64,000 nt of DNA from Candidatus Accumulibacter proximus. GTDB taxonomy: Bacteria; Pseudomonadota; Gammaproteobacteria; Burkholderiales; Rhodocyclaceae. The stretch spans positions 186,001 to 250,000 of the forward strand of contig JADJMH010000006.1 in assembly GCA_016709675.1 (NCBI GenBank), read 5' to 3'. Below are positions 8,167-16,907 of the stretch, one piece after another; the stretch's first letter is position 1; every line of letters begins with the position of its first letter. Below the pieces are notes generated by a model that saw nothing but the letters and a program-made list of their open reading frames with translations, did not search any database and was not told the origin of the DNA. A program made the position numbers and the translations under genes.

Positions 8167-9237
8167 TCAATGCCGTGATTTCATGACGATTGCTTCGGCC
8201 AGGGCCCGCGAGGTGGTCCACTTGCCGCCGAAGACATTGATCAGCCTGCCCCGACGTTCGATCACCGACTCCCGACTGGCTGCGGAGAAATCGGACTTGC
8301 TCGCGACGATCGGGCGGAGGCCGGCAAAGCTCGTGATTATACCCTGACGCGACATCCCTCTACTGAAGTAACGGTTGTAGTTGGCGATGAGATAGTCGAT
8401 TTCTTCGTTGCTTGGCGCGCAATAATCGGGGTCGGCCTGACTGACTTCAGTCGTGCCTAGCAGGGTGTTTTCCCCGTGCGGGAGAACGAACAGGATGCGC
8501 TTTTCGCCCGGTGCCTGCAGCACGCAACCCTGCTCGCGCTTGCCGGGCACGACGATATGGCTGCCGCGGATCAGCTCAAGCCGGTAGGCGCTGATCACGC
8601 CTGACCTGGCGAGTAGTCTCTCCGCCCAGGGGCCAGCCACGTTGACGACACGGTCGTAACAAGCTTCGGATCCGTCCGTAGAAACTTCTCCCGTTGCCGG
8701 GTTAACCTTGAGAACGGGGGTCTGTTCGTGGATTCTGGCACCCGATTCCCTGGCCCTTTCTGCGGCCCACAGCCCGAGTTGGTAGTCATCCATCCGGGCG
8801 TCCCAGTAACCATAGGCGCCCAACAACTGGTCACGTTTCAGGCCAGGAAAGCGTTCGGCCACCTCGTCGGCAGCGTACCAGCGGCCACGCGGGAACCTGG
8901 ATCCGGTTGCCAGCAGGTCGTAGAGCCTGATCCCCGCCCCGACCAGCCACTTCGCTCGCTCGCCGTTGCGGTAGATCGGAATAAGCAGCTCGAGTGGCTG
9001 AGCCAGCTGCGGCGCCTGGCTGAGCCACCAGGAGCGCTCCTGAAGCGCCTCGCGAACCAGCCTCAGATGACCATGTTCGAGGTAGCGCAAGCCGCCATGC
9101 AACATCTTGGTGGAGGAGCGGCTGGTGGCGGACATCAACTGGCCTTTTTCATAGAGATCAACAGCATCACCGCGCCGGGCAAAGGCCCAGGCGGTCATGA
9201 CACCGTTGATCCCGCCGCCGATGACTGCAACCTTCAT
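8167..9237 (-). CDS. FAD-dependent oxidoreductase, glycerol-3-phosphate dehydrogenase (GlpD)-like
   Basis: A 356-residue flavoprotein with the N-terminal FAD motif VAVIGGGINGVMTAWAFARRG and the GlpD-family signature STKMLHGGLRYLEHG. The C-terminus shows ITSFAGLRPIV and NVFGGKWTTSRALAEAI. GlpD oxidises sn-glycerol 3-phosphate at the membrane; classical GlpD is about 500 residues, and this protein lacks the extra C-terminal helical domain. Its ATG overlaps the stop of the N-acetyltransferase gene (ATGA at 9237-9234), so it belongs to the sugar operon and may act on a hydroxyacid or a polyol phosphate rather than serve central metabolism. Substrate is not readable from the sequence. Confidence 0.8.
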   Translation of the reverse strand: MKVAVIGGGINGVMTAWAFARRGDAVDLYEKGQLMSATSRSSTKMLHGGLRYLEHGHLRLVREALQERSWWLSQAPQLAQPLELLIPIYRNGERAKWLVGAGIRLYDLLATGSRFPRGRWYAADEVAERFPGLKRDQLLGAYGYWDARMDDYQLGLWAAERARESGARIHEQTPVLKVNPATGEVSTDGSEACYDRVVNVAGPWAERLLARSGVISAYRLELIRGSHIVVPGKREQGCVLQAPGEKRILFVLPHGENTLLGTTEVSQADPDYCAPSNEEIDYLIANYNRYFSRGMSRQGIITSFAGLRPIVASKSDFSAASRESVIERRGRLINVFGGKWTTSRALAEAIVMKSRH

Positions 9238-9809
9238 TCAACTGCCAGTGTCGTCCCCGTCAGCTTGTAGGTCTTGCCCGTCACCGGGCATCGCGCGACC
9301 CCCTCTCCCTCCAGGGGGAGCGGCAGGCGTTCGCCATGCTCGCTTATCCAGCCGATCTGCCTGGCTGGCACGCCGGCCATCAGTGCATAGGGCTTGACGT
9401 CACGATTGATCACCGCACCAGCGGCGACAAAGGCGAAATCGCCAACCGTTACACCGCAGACAATCGTACTGTTCGCCCCAAGCGTTGCGCCCCGCTTGAT
9501 CGTCGTCGGGCGATACTCATCCTTGCGGGTGACTGTTGACCGCGGGTTGTAGACGTTGGTGAAGACCATGCTTGGACCACAGAAAACGTCGTCCTCGATA
9601 TGTACGGCATCGTAGATGGAGACGTTGTTCTGTACTTTGACGTTGTTGCCGATGGTCACGTCATTGCCGACGAAGACGTTCTGGCCGAAGGAACAGCCTT
9701 CGCCGATCCTGGCTCCGGCACAAATGTGGGCGAAGTGCCAGACGCGGCTGCCGTCGCCAATTTGGGCGCCCTGGTCTACGATCGCAGATGGATGGATGGT
9801 CACCGTCAT
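9234..9809 (-). CDS. wbpD: Left-handed beta-helix N-acetyltransferase, WbpD-like
   Basis: A 191-residue hexapeptide-repeat protein. Repeats of the [LIV]-G-x4 type run through residues 5 to about 140, for example AQIGDGSRVWHFAHICAGA, IGEGCSFGQNVFVG and ATLGANSTIVCGVTVGDFA. The insert GPSMVFTNVYNPRS matches the active-site loop of sugar N-acetyltransferases. WbpD transfers acetyl from acetyl-CoA to the 3-amino group of UDP-GlcNAc3NA. Length equals that of typical WbpD. It lies two bases after wbpB and overlaps the GlpD-like gene, so the three are translationally linked. The last about 30 residues (PLPLEGEGVARCPVTGK onward) extend past the repeats as in family members. Confidence 0.88.
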   Translation of the reverse strand: MTVTIHPSAIVDQGAQIGDGSRVWHFAHICAGARIGEGCSFGQNVFVGNDVTIGNNVKVQNNVSIYDAVHIEDDVFCGPSMVFTNVYNPRSTVTRKDEYRPTTIKRGATLGANSTIVCGVTVGDFAFVAAGAVINRDVKPYALMAGVPARQIGWISEHGERLPLPLEGEGVARCPVTGKTYKLTGTTLAVE

Positions 9810-9811
9810 GA

Positions 9812-10870
9812 TCAGTAATCCAGAGGCAACGCTATGCGCTTGCCGTCACGAGCAGCAAGGTATGCGGCAATCAGTGTTTCGAGCGACTTGAGACCTTCAC
9901 GGCCATCCGTCTCCGGCTCTGCTTCGCCGCGCATGACCTTGATCACATTGTCGTAATACAGGGGATGGCCGAAGCCATAGACCGACGTTGTCTCGTAATT
10001 CGCTGCCTCAATCTTGTCGTCTTCCGGCAGTTTCTCGGCGAATTCCCAATGCTGGATTTCGTTGACCGCGACGCCGCCGATACGCACCGTACCTTTCTCA
10101 CCCAAAATCGTGATGCTGCCTTCGAGATTCTTCGGGTAAGTCAGCATGGTGACGTTCATCGAACCGAGCGCCCCAGAGCGCCAGCGAATGCTCAAGACGC
10201 CGCTATCCTCGACCTGGATGTCCCGCTCCAGCGTGGCTGTATAGGCCTGGATGCTCTCGATGGGACCGATCAGCCAATCGAGCAGGTCGACGTAGTGGCT
10301 CGCCTGGTTCATGAAGGCGCCGCCGTCGTACTCCCATGTGCCGCGCCACTTTGCGCTGTCGTAGTATTCCTGCGGTCGGGTCCAGAAGACGTTGATATTG
10401 ACCATGTAGATGCGACCAAAGCGCTTCTGCTCGACAGCGCGCTTGAGAAGCTGCAGCGTGGCATTGCGACGGTTCTGCTTGACGACGAACATCCTCACCC
10501 CGGCGTCGTCGCATGCTTTGACCATGCGCAAGCCATCGTGCCAACGTGTCGCCATGGGCTTTTCGGTCATGACATGGCGACCAGACTCGGCGATTTCTAC
10601 CGACTGTTGTGGATGCAGACCGCTGGGCGTCGCCAACACGACGATATCGGCAGTACTCGTCTTGAGCATTTCAGTCAGGCTTGAGTGTCCGTTCGCCGCC
10701 GTGCGCTTGACGGCCTTGTCTAGCGCCACAGGATCTACATCGCAGACGTCGACGATTTCAACGCGGTCAGCGTGTTGTTCCATGGCGCCAAAGTGGTTGG
10801 CAGAAATTCGTCCACAGCCAACGAGGGCCAGGCGAATCTTGCGATCGGTGATGACGGGATAGTTGCGCAT
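9812..10870 (-). CDS. wbpB: Gfo/Idh/MocA-family UDP-GlcNAcA 3-dehydrogenase, WbpB/WlbA-like
   Basis: A 352-residue NAD-dependent oxidoreductase. The Rossmann motif is LALVGCGRISANHFGAM; the catalytic Gfo/Idh/MocA motif is EKPMA (HVMTEKPMATRW). Further family marks are FVVKQNRRN, GTWEYDGGAFMNQASHYVD and LDWLIGPIES. WbpB/WlbA oxidises UDP-GlcNAcA at C3; the keto product is aminated by WbpE, acetylated by WbpD and epimerised by WbpI, and all four genes are here. WbpA, the 6-dehydrogenase that makes the substrate, is not in this window. It is the first gene of the tightly packed minus-strand cluster, so its promoter should lie in the 470 bases upstream. Confidence 0.88.
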   Translation of the reverse strand: MRNYPVITDRKIRLALVGCGRISANHFGAMEQHADRVEIVDVCDVDPVALDKAVKRTAANGHSSLTEMLKTSTADIVVLATPSGLHPQQSVEIAESGRHVMTEKPMATRWHDGLRMVKACDDAGVRMFVVKQNRRNATLQLLKRAVEQKRFGRIYMVNINVFWTRPQEYYDSAKWRGTWEYDGGAFMNQASHYVDLLDWLIGPIESIQAYTATLERDIQVEDSGVLSIRWRSGALGSMNVTMLTYPKNLEGSITILGEKGTVRIGGVAVNEIQHWEFAEKLPEDDKIEAANYETTSVYGFGHPLYYDNVIKVMRGEAEPETDGREGLKSLETLIAAYLAARDGKRIALPLDY

Positions 10871-11340
10871 AGTGTTCGCTGGTAGCCAGGGATCAGGAGT
10901 GGAAGAAGGTGAAACCAGCCGCTACGGCGAGTACTGGTCGCGGAGGCACTTCATGTCGCCCCGGGCTGGCCTGCCGCTCGGGCAGCGCGCCCGCGCCCCG
11001 CTTGGCAGAAGTCGGCGATAGTGTCCATGTGCAACGGCTACACGGCGCAACGGAACAGTACTCTGTGCATCTATCAGGTCCAGGTGGATTCCGTCTTCTT
11101 GCGCCACTTCACCGGGGCCCGCCGATGAACTAGGCGCCGCGATGTCGCTGCTTCCCGAGGTTTCCAGTTCAGAGATGCTGCCCATGGGGTCAACCCTGAT
11201 AGAAAAGCTCAATTCTAGCGTAGACGCTTCGACTTTTCCGTACGGACGGAGCGGAAGGGCAACGACCCTGGTTCGCGCCGACGCGCGGATGGCCATGATC
11301 CGCTGACCCGACCTCGGCCTCTGGTTGACTGACTGACCCA
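10871..11340. other. Gap upstream of wbpB, no recognised gene
   Basis: This stretch separates the polysaccharide cluster from the gamma-glutamyltransferase gene. A minus-strand open frame (11344-10922, 140 codons) starts in an ATGA overlap with the ggt stop but resembles nothing I know. On the minus strand a TAGAAT hexamer (11217-11212) is a possible -10 element, though no good -35 is visible at the right distance. Presumably the operon promoter is somewhere here. Confidence 0.35.
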
Positions 11341-12906
11341 TCATTCGGCGATCACCACCACACCGCCACGCCTGCGATCACCAGCGCCGGACAGGTGGCC
11401 GTCGCTGCTGGCGACGCAGTTTACTCCGCCGAAGAACATGCTCGCCGAGTCGAAGCGGGTTGCATCGGGCCAGGCGGTCTGCAGGGCGCCGGCCGCCCCG
11501 GCCGCGAGGCCGACATCCTCGAACCAGAGCTTCCTGCCTTCGACATGCAGGCGGGCGGCGTTGACCGCCTCGTCGAGCGGGCGCCGATAGAGCAGCAGAT
11601 TGAGCAGGGCCTGCAGGATGGCGCTGCGGATCCTGTTCGAACCGCCGCTACCGAGCGCGAAGCACGGCCGATCGCCGGAGAGGACAATCGTCGGTGACAT
11701 CATCGTGCTCATCCAGGTTCCCGCTGCCAGTTGATGAAAGCCGCCCGGGTTGATGTCGTCCTCGCCGAGGAAGTTGTTAACGTGGATCCCCAGTCCTGGC
11801 AGCGCATGGCCGCAACCCTCGCCGTTGCTGGTGGTCATCGCCGCTGCCATGCCTTCGGCATCGATCACCGAGATGTGCGTCGTCGCCCCGAGTGGGTTCT
11901 CGGTCCGTAGCGAGCGAGCGCGTCCGATCCACGCCGGGAAAGCGTCGCCGGCCAGCAACGAGCGGACTGCCCCCGGGTCGGTGCGAAGCAGTTCGTCGTA
12001 GCCCGCTTGGCGGAAGTCGGATACGGTTGCCAGGACCGCTGCCAGCGCGAACTGGTGCTCGCCTGACAGGAACGCCTCCTCGCCAAGCCCAAGGCCCTCG
12101 GCGATACGCATCCCGACGCCAATCAGGCCACCCCCCGCCGCGGGCGGCGGGTTGGTCAGAACGGTGTAGGCGCCGAAGGGAAAGCGTAACGGCTCACGCA
12201 CCACCGGGGCGTAGGCGGCGACATCCTGAGCGGTGATCAGGCCACCGTGGGCTGGGCCGAAGTGGTCGACCAACGATTCCCAGTACTTCGCCACCTGCGT
12301 GTCGGGATCGCCCTCACCAAGGGCGTGCAGGAAGTCGCCAAGTTCCGGATTGGCCAGCCGATCGCCCGCGCGCGGCAGCTGCCCGCCAGGAAGGAAGAGG
12401 CGTGCCACAGTGGGTGAGTGCCTGGTGATCGGGGCGATCAGGCCGACAATCATCGCGATCTGGGGACTGACCCTGAAGCCGTTGCGCGCCCAGGCTGCCG
12501 CTGGCGCTACGACCTCCCGCAGCGGCAGGCGGCCGGCGCGACGATGCAAGGTCAGGAGGCCGACGAGTTCGCCGGGGATTGCAGCTGCCGCTTTGCCGAT
12601 GTGAAAGACCTGCGTCGTCTGTCCAAAATCGACGGTGATCGGCGCAAAGTCCAGCTTCGGCCGCACGGTGAGTCCGCGCCCGGGCACAGCGGCAAAGAAA
12701 TCGAGCACTTCGTAGCCATCGTCGGCATCGCCCCAGAGGCAGACGCCGCCGCCGCCAAGCGATGTCAGCGGGAGTTCGGTCACCGTCGCCGCGAGCTTGG
12801 CAGCGACGATCGCGTCGATCGCGTTGCCGCCGCGGCGCAGCAGGCGTGCGCCGGCAACCGCCGTATGCGGCTCCGACGCCGCGATCACCCCACGTATGCT
12901 GCTCAT
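11341..12906 (-). CDS. ggt: Gamma-glutamyltransferase family protein
   Basis: An Ntn-hydrolase of about 521 residues, counting from ATG 12906 (MSSIRGVIAASEPHTAVAG), which is where homologues begin; an ATG at 12993 would add a non-conserved 29-residue tail. The large-subunit start shows LLRRGGNAIDAIVAA and SLGGGGVCLWG. The autoprocessing site is GATTHISVID, where the second Thr would become the catalytic N-terminal nucleophile of the small subunit, followed by TTSNGEGCG and FALGSGGSNRI. The family cleaves gamma-glutamyl bonds of glutathione and related compounds. No signal peptide is visible, unlike periplasmic GGT, so the substrate may be a different gamma-glutamyl or amide compound. It is transcribed away from gltX. 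Confidence 0.82.
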   Translation of the reverse strand: MSSIRGVIAASEPHTAVAGARLLRRGGNAIDAIVAAKLAATVTELPLTSLGGGGVCLWGDADDGYEVLDFFAAVPGRGLTVRPKLDFAPITVDFGQTTQVFHIGKAAAAIPGELVGLLTLHRRAGRLPLREVVAPAAAWARNGFRVSPQIAMIVGLIAPITRHSPTVARLFLPGGQLPRAGDRLANPELGDFLHALGEGDPDTQVAKYWESLVDHFGPAHGGLITAQDVAAYAPVVREPLRFPFGAYTVLTNPPPAAGGGLIGVGMRIAEGLGLGEEAFLSGEHQFALAAVLATVSDFRQAGYDELLRTDPGAVRSLLAGDAFPAWIGRARSLRTENPLGATTHISVIDAEGMAAAMTTSNGEGCGHALPGLGIHVNNFLGEDDINPGGFHQLAAGTWMSTMMSPTIVLSGDRPCFALGSGGSNRIRSAILQALLNLLLYRRPLDEAVNAARLHVEGRKLWFEDVGLAAGAAGALQTAWPDATRFDSASMFFGGVNCVASSDGHLSGAGDRRRGGVVVIAE

Positions 12907-13082
12907 TCGCAGAGAATACGCGATGGTGCGGCGATCGGGAAGCCGGCCTGAGGACGGAAGTGCCTGGACTGTCTTCCTGTCTGGCCGAGTCACGGCGCGC
13001 TCGCAAAATCGCGGGCGAGGGCGGCACTCAATGTCTTTGCTTCCACTAGAATGGGCGCTTTGCCAGACTGCGACCAGTAATC

Positions 13083-14501
13083 ATGATCCGCACCCGTTTT
13101 GCGCCCTCGCCAACCGGCTTCCTGCATATCGGTGGTGCGCGCACCGCCCTCTTTTCCTGGGCCTACGCCCGCCGCCACGCGGGCTGCTTCGTGCTGCGCA
13201 TCGAGGACACTGACCTTGTCCGGTCAACGCCGGAAGCCGTGCAGGCGATTCTGGACGGCATGCGCTGGTTGGGCCTGAGCCACGACGAGGGTCCCTTCTA
13301 CCAGACGCAGCGGATGCCTCGCTATCGCGCCGTGATCGAGGACATGCTTGCCGCCGGCAGTGCCTATCACTGCTACATGACGCCGGACGAACTGGAGCGC
13401 TTGCGCGAGGAGCAGCGCAGCGGGGGGCTCAAGCCGCGTTATGACGGCCGCTGGCGGCCGGAGCCGGGCAAGACGCTACCGACTCCGCCAGCGGGTGGGC
13501 AGCCGGTCGTTCGTTTCAGAAATCCGACTACCGGCGTCGTCGCCTGGGATGACCTGGTCAAGGGTCGTATCGAAATCGCCAACAGCGAGCTCGACGACCT
13601 GGTCATCGCGCGCGCCGATGGTACGCCGACCTACAATTTCTGTGTGGTTGTCGACGATTGGGAAATGGGGATCACCCATGTTATCCGGGGCGACGACCAC
13701 GTCAACAATACGCCTCGCCAGATCAACATCCTCCGGGCACTCGGTGCGCAGGTGCCGCTCTATGCCCACCTGTCGATGATTCTTGGCGACGATGGGCAGA
13801 AACTGTCGAAGCGTCATGGCGCGGTCAGCGTCATGCAGTACGACGATGACGGTTACCTGCCGGAAGCGGTGCTGAACTATCTCGGACGCCTGGGCTGGTC
13901 GCATGGCGATGACGAGATCTTCTCGATGCAGCAATTCTGCGCCTGGTTCGATCTCGACCATATCACCGCTTCGGCAGCGCAGTTCAACAGCGAAAAGCTG
14001 AACTGGCTCAATGCGCACTACCTCAAGCGCGCCGACACGTCGCGACTCGCCACCCTGGTGAAGCCACGACTTGAGGCGCGTGGCGTGACGGTCACGGCCG
14101 CACCGTCGCTCGTGGCAATCATCGATCTGCACAAAGAGCGTGTCGCGACTCTCAACGAGCTGGCCGACCTCGCGCAAACGTTCTATATCGATCCGCAGCC
14201 GAAAGCAGAACTCCTGGCCAAGCACCTGACCCCTGAGGCGTTGCCGCTGCTGGCTGATTTCGTCGCCCGCCTGCCGGATATTCCCTGGGAGGTGGCCGCC
14301 ATCGGCGCCCTGATCAAGGAATGCGTCACCCGACACGGTCTGAAGATGCCCAGACTCGCGATGCCAGTCCGCGTGCTGCTGACTGGTCTGGAGCAGACGC
14401 CGGCGGTTGATGCCCTGATCGCCGTCTTTCCTCGCGAGACGGTTCTCAGGCGACTGGCCGTTGCCAGGGAGGCAACCCTTTCGCAGGCCAGCCTGTTGTA
14501 A
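13083..14501 (+). CDS. gltX: Glutamyl-tRNA synthetase
   Basis: A 472-residue class I aminoacyl-tRNA synthetase that charges tRNA-Glu with glutamate. The HIGH-type motif is in FAPSPTGFLHIGGARTALF, the KMSKS-type motif is KLSKRHG, and the discriminating stretch VLRIEDTDLVRST is present. The C-terminal anticodon-binding helical domain follows (about 310-472). Length is normal. The ATG at 13083 is the family start. It is divergent from ggt and lies upstream of a tRNA-Ala/tRNA-Glu pair from which it is now separated by an insertion sequence, so the synthetase and its own tRNA were probably neighbours before the insertion. Confidence 0.97.
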   Translation: MIRTRFAPSPTGFLHIGGARTALFSWAYARRHAGCFVLRIEDTDLVRSTPEAVQAILDGMRWLGLSHDEGPFYQTQRMPRYRAVIEDMLAAGSAYHCYMTPDELERLREEQRSGGLKPRYDGRWRPEPGKTLPTPPAGGQPVVRFRNPTTGVVAWDDLVKGRIEIANSELDDLVIARADGTPTYNFCVVVDDWEMGITHVIRGDDHVNNTPRQINILRALGAQVPLYAHLSMILGDDGQKLSKRHGAVSVMQYDDDGYLPEAVLNYLGRLGWSHGDDEIFSMQQFCAWFDLDHITASAAQFNSEKLNWLNAHYLKRADTSRLATLVKPRLEARGVTVTAAPSLVAIIDLHKERVATLNELADLAQTFYIDPQPKAELLAKHLTPEALPLLADFVARLPDIPWEVAAIGALIKECVTRHGLKMPRLAMPVRVLLTGLEQTPAVDALIAVFPRETVLRRLAVAREATLSQASLL

Positions 14502-14587
14502 TGGGGATGCGGTGATGCACCGTTCCAACCAGATGAACCAGCTCGATGCCCCTCGATGCCCCGCGTCGCGCAGTATTTTCCAGTTCA

Positions 14588-14601
14588 GGTATGAGCCTGA
14601 A
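14588..14601 (+). repeat. Candidate left terminal inverted repeat of the IS
   Basis: GGTATGAGCCTGAA here is the exact reverse complement of 16198-16211. The two copies bracket the broken transposase gene. Confidence 0.5.
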
Positions 14602-14848
14602 GGAGCGACGGAGTGGGAGGTGCTGTGACGTGGGTTGAAGGGTTGAAAAGGGAGTCTAACGGATTCCGCCGAGGGGGTGTTAGGATGATCCCGGCGGGTG
14701 GTTCTTGATCTTGGGTGTTAAGGAATATTTATTCCGGTTGTACGCTTTGCTGCCCGCAGGGCTTCCGGCGGGCAGATTGCGGAGCAATTTGTCCGTCTGG
14801 CAAGCGCAGCGCGGCAGGAGTTTCGGTTGGCGTCGTCGCGGGTAGGCG

Positions 14849-16103
14849 TCAGGCTCGGCGCTTGGGTTTGACAAAGCTGGCAAAGAGTTCGCGTTTGGCG
14901 CGTTGCATCGCCTGCGCGGCGGCCAGGTCGGTTTGCGACTTGGCCTGAATCTTCAAGGTGTCCCGGGTGATGCCCGGCGAAGGTGACCAGGCCCTCGGCG
15001 TCAACAGTAGCAAACGCTCCAGGGGCGTCTTCACATCCTCATGCTTGTAGCGCTTGACGAGCTTGCCCTTGGCGTTGCGGATCAAGGTGGGAAACAGGCA
15101 CGGGCGGTGCAGATTGAGCCAGGGATTGAAGGTTTGCTGGTAGAACGCGTTGATTGGCTTTGCATACGCCTGCGGGATATGGTCGTAGCCCATATGCTTG
15201 CGCACCACGCTGGCATTCTTGCTCTCGGCCAGGGCGTTGTCGTTACTGTGCCGCGAGCGGGACTTGGTTTGTTCGATGCGCAGTTTCTCCAGCAGCTTCG
15301 CGACCTTGTGATTGATGTACTCGGAGCCGTTGTCGGGTGAAAGCCGGCAATGACGAACGGAAACTGATCCATGATCAAAGTCAGCACGGGCAACAAAAGG
15401 CTTCGCTGAGGCCTTGCACGCACGCCTCGACCTGCCACTGGCTGACCGCATCGACACAGGTGATGTGATACACACCTTTGACGCCGTCCTGGTCGCCCTG
15501 ATGAACCGTATCGATGCGCACGAAGCCAGCCCGTCCCTCGGGGCCGGGGGCCTTGCGAACGCCGATCGCGTGGCACACCGGGCGGGTCTTGGTGAAGCGC
15601 CTGCGCTGGGCCTGATAGCCGGCGCTCTTGCGCAGGTTGTACAGGTGCGAGACGGACAGGGTCGCCAGGCGCTCGTAGCGGGGATCGTCATAGTCCCGGT
15701 AGGCCCGTTGCAGGAGGTGCGCGATCGCCGGCCCGCAGACGTCTTCATGGGCCTGGTCCATCTCGACGAGCAACTCCACGTCAAGGGCGGTGCTCTTGCG
15801 CACAAAGGGCGCGGCAGGGGCACGGTAGCGCTTGACCAAGGGGACGGCAGCCAGGCGGTTACGCTGCCACCGGGTCACCAGGCGAGTGACCTGCGCCCGG
15901 CTGTAACCGCTGGTGTGCTGCAGGTACCTCAGCAGTATGCCACGCTCGCGCTTGTTGCGACCGGGGTAGTCAAAGCGTGTCAGGACGCGACTGATGTGCC
16001 CATACCGCTCGCCGTTGTCGCCTGCCGCCGAGAACTCAATCAACGTGCTGGCGCTGAGAAACTGTTCGATCTGCTCGATCGTCATCAGCCGTGCTTCGTT
16101 CAT
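14849..16103 (-). pseudogene. Integrase-core (rve) transposase, IS481/IS3-like, with two frameshifts
   Basis: From ATG 16103 (MNEARLMTIEQIEQFL) the first frame reads through helix-turn-helix regions (YSRAQVTRLVTRWQRN) to the first catalytic Asp in FVRIDTVHQGDQDG and ends at 15381. The next 20 residues (LPVLTLIMDQFPFVIAGFH) lie in a second frame, and the rest, with DNGSEYINHKVAKLLEKL and the catalytic Glu in NDNALAESKN, lies in a third frame down to 14849. Both breaks are explained by one missing base in a homopolymer: T in the TTTT run (plus-strand A at 15395-15398) and C in the CCC run (plus-strand G at 15335-15337). The repaired protein would be about 418 residues. Inactive as written. Confidence 0.82.
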
Positions 16104-16197
16104 GTCGATCACCATCCTTGCGATGATCAACCCACACCTCATTTCACCCCCAATTTCTTTCGCTCAGGCTCATTCCTGGGTGGAAATACCATCCCCG

Positions 16198-16211
16198 TTC
16201 AGGCTCATACC
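16198..16211 (-). repeat. Candidate right terminal inverted repeat of the IS
   Basis: TTCAGGCTCATACC is the exact reverse complement of the left copy at 14588-14601; it lies 20 bases before the tRNA promoter. Confidence 0.5.
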
Positions 16212-16231
16212 ACGTTGGACAAGGCTCGCGC

Positions 16232-16260
16232 TTTACAGCGGGAATGCTACTCTCTATAAT
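16232..16260 (+). promoter_or_regulatory. Sigma-70 promoter of the tRNA-Ala/tRNA-Glu unit
   Basis: TTTACA (16232-16237) and a perfect TATAAT (16255-16260) are 17 bases apart, the ideal spacing. Transcription would begin near 16267, nine bases before tRNA-Ala. The promoter lies just outside the right end of the IS, so the insertion spared it. Confidence 0.85.
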
Positions 16261-16275
16261 CCCGTCTTCTTTCGC

Positions 16276-16351
<76 letters not shown>

Positions 16352-16375
16352 GAAGCCGAAAGAAAAAAGTTCCGG

Positions 16376-16451
16376 GTCCCCATCGTCTAGAGGCCCAGGA
16401 CACTACCCTTTCACGGTAGGTACCGGGGTTCGAATCCCCGTGGGGACGCCA
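16376..16451 (+). tRNA. tRNA-Glu (anticodon TTC)
   Basis: A 76-base cloverleaf including an encoded CCA. The acceptor GTCCCCA pairs with TGGGGAC; the anticodon stem CTACC..GGTAG carries loop CTTTCAC with TTC at 16410-16412; the T arm has GGGGTTCGAATCCCC. Discriminator G. This is the substrate of GltX encoded upstream. Confidence 0.97.
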
Positions 16452-16861
16452 GAGTTACCGCGGTTGGGTCAGCAGAAGACGCTGATACAACCGGGACCGC
16501 GTAGTGAATTTTCACTTGCGTCGAACCTGGCTCAAACTCTACTTTCGAAATCATTTCCTGAAGCGCTATCCGCGTTTCTGCGACCTCCTGTCGTTCTTCC
16601 TGCGACCAGATGCCAAGCATCGCCTAATGCTGGCCGGGAAATGATCGTGGCGCACGACACTGCTTCGGCGATGGCCGGTGCAAGGTGGGTCGTGAAAATG
16701 GCCGGGGAAGAGGACATCATGGTACTCGGTAACCTGACTGGAACGAAGTACGGGGAGTCGATCGAGCGGGGTCAATCACGTTACGGAAATGGCGAGCTGG
16801 CATCGGCCATTTTGCAACTCTTTTGCCACTGGGGATTGCACTTGCCTACTGGCGAACCCCG
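16452..16861. other. Gap after tRNA-Glu, possible recombinase remnant
   Basis: No intact gene. On the minus strand around 16480-16600 a frame reads ALQEMISKVEFEPGSTQV then KIHYAVP, which resembles the C-terminal segment of large serine recombinases. This would fit past integration at the tRNA 3' end, but the match is short. No terminator with a U-tract is seen behind the tRNA. Confidence 0.25.
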
Positions 16862-16888
16862 GAATGATCATGCATAATTACATCATTC
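16862..16888 (+). promoter_or_regulatory. Candidate operator/promoter of the Phd-VapC operon
   Basis: GAATGAT (16862-16868) and ATCATTC (16882-16888) form a perfect 7-bp inverted repeat with a 13-base spacer that contains CATAAT, a plausible -10 element. It ends 19 bases before the antitoxin ATG. Phd/YefM antitoxins repress their own operons by binding such palindromes, so autoregulation here is inferred. Confidence 0.5.
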
Positions 16889-16907
16889 TGTACATCAGGG
16901 GACTCCA

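Larger units (their letters stand above)
14588..16211 (-). mobile_element. Insertion sequence with rve-type transposase, decayed
   Basis: A roughly 1.6-kb element sits between gltX and the tRNA pair. Its proposed ends are a 14-bp perfect inverted repeat, GGTATGAGCCTGAA at 14588-14601 and its complement at 16198-16211. A second, imperfect version of the same end (TGGAAATACC preceded by a CAGGCTCATTCC segment) lies just inside at 16163-16190, matching TATTTTCCAGTTCAGG outside the left copy. The exact termini are therefore uncertain. It carries one transposase gene, broken by two frameshifts. No target-site duplication was identified with confidence. Confidence 0.6.

Noticed and set aside
10922..11344. 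140-codon minus-strand frame starting in ATGA overlap with ggt
   Set aside because: Arg/Ser/Gly-rich translation with no recognised motif; the overlap may be chance.
16411..16620. Frame across tRNA-Glu ending SPRGFEPRYLP
   Set aside because: The end is again tRNA antisense; only the earlier part hints at a recombinase and is noted in the gap entry.
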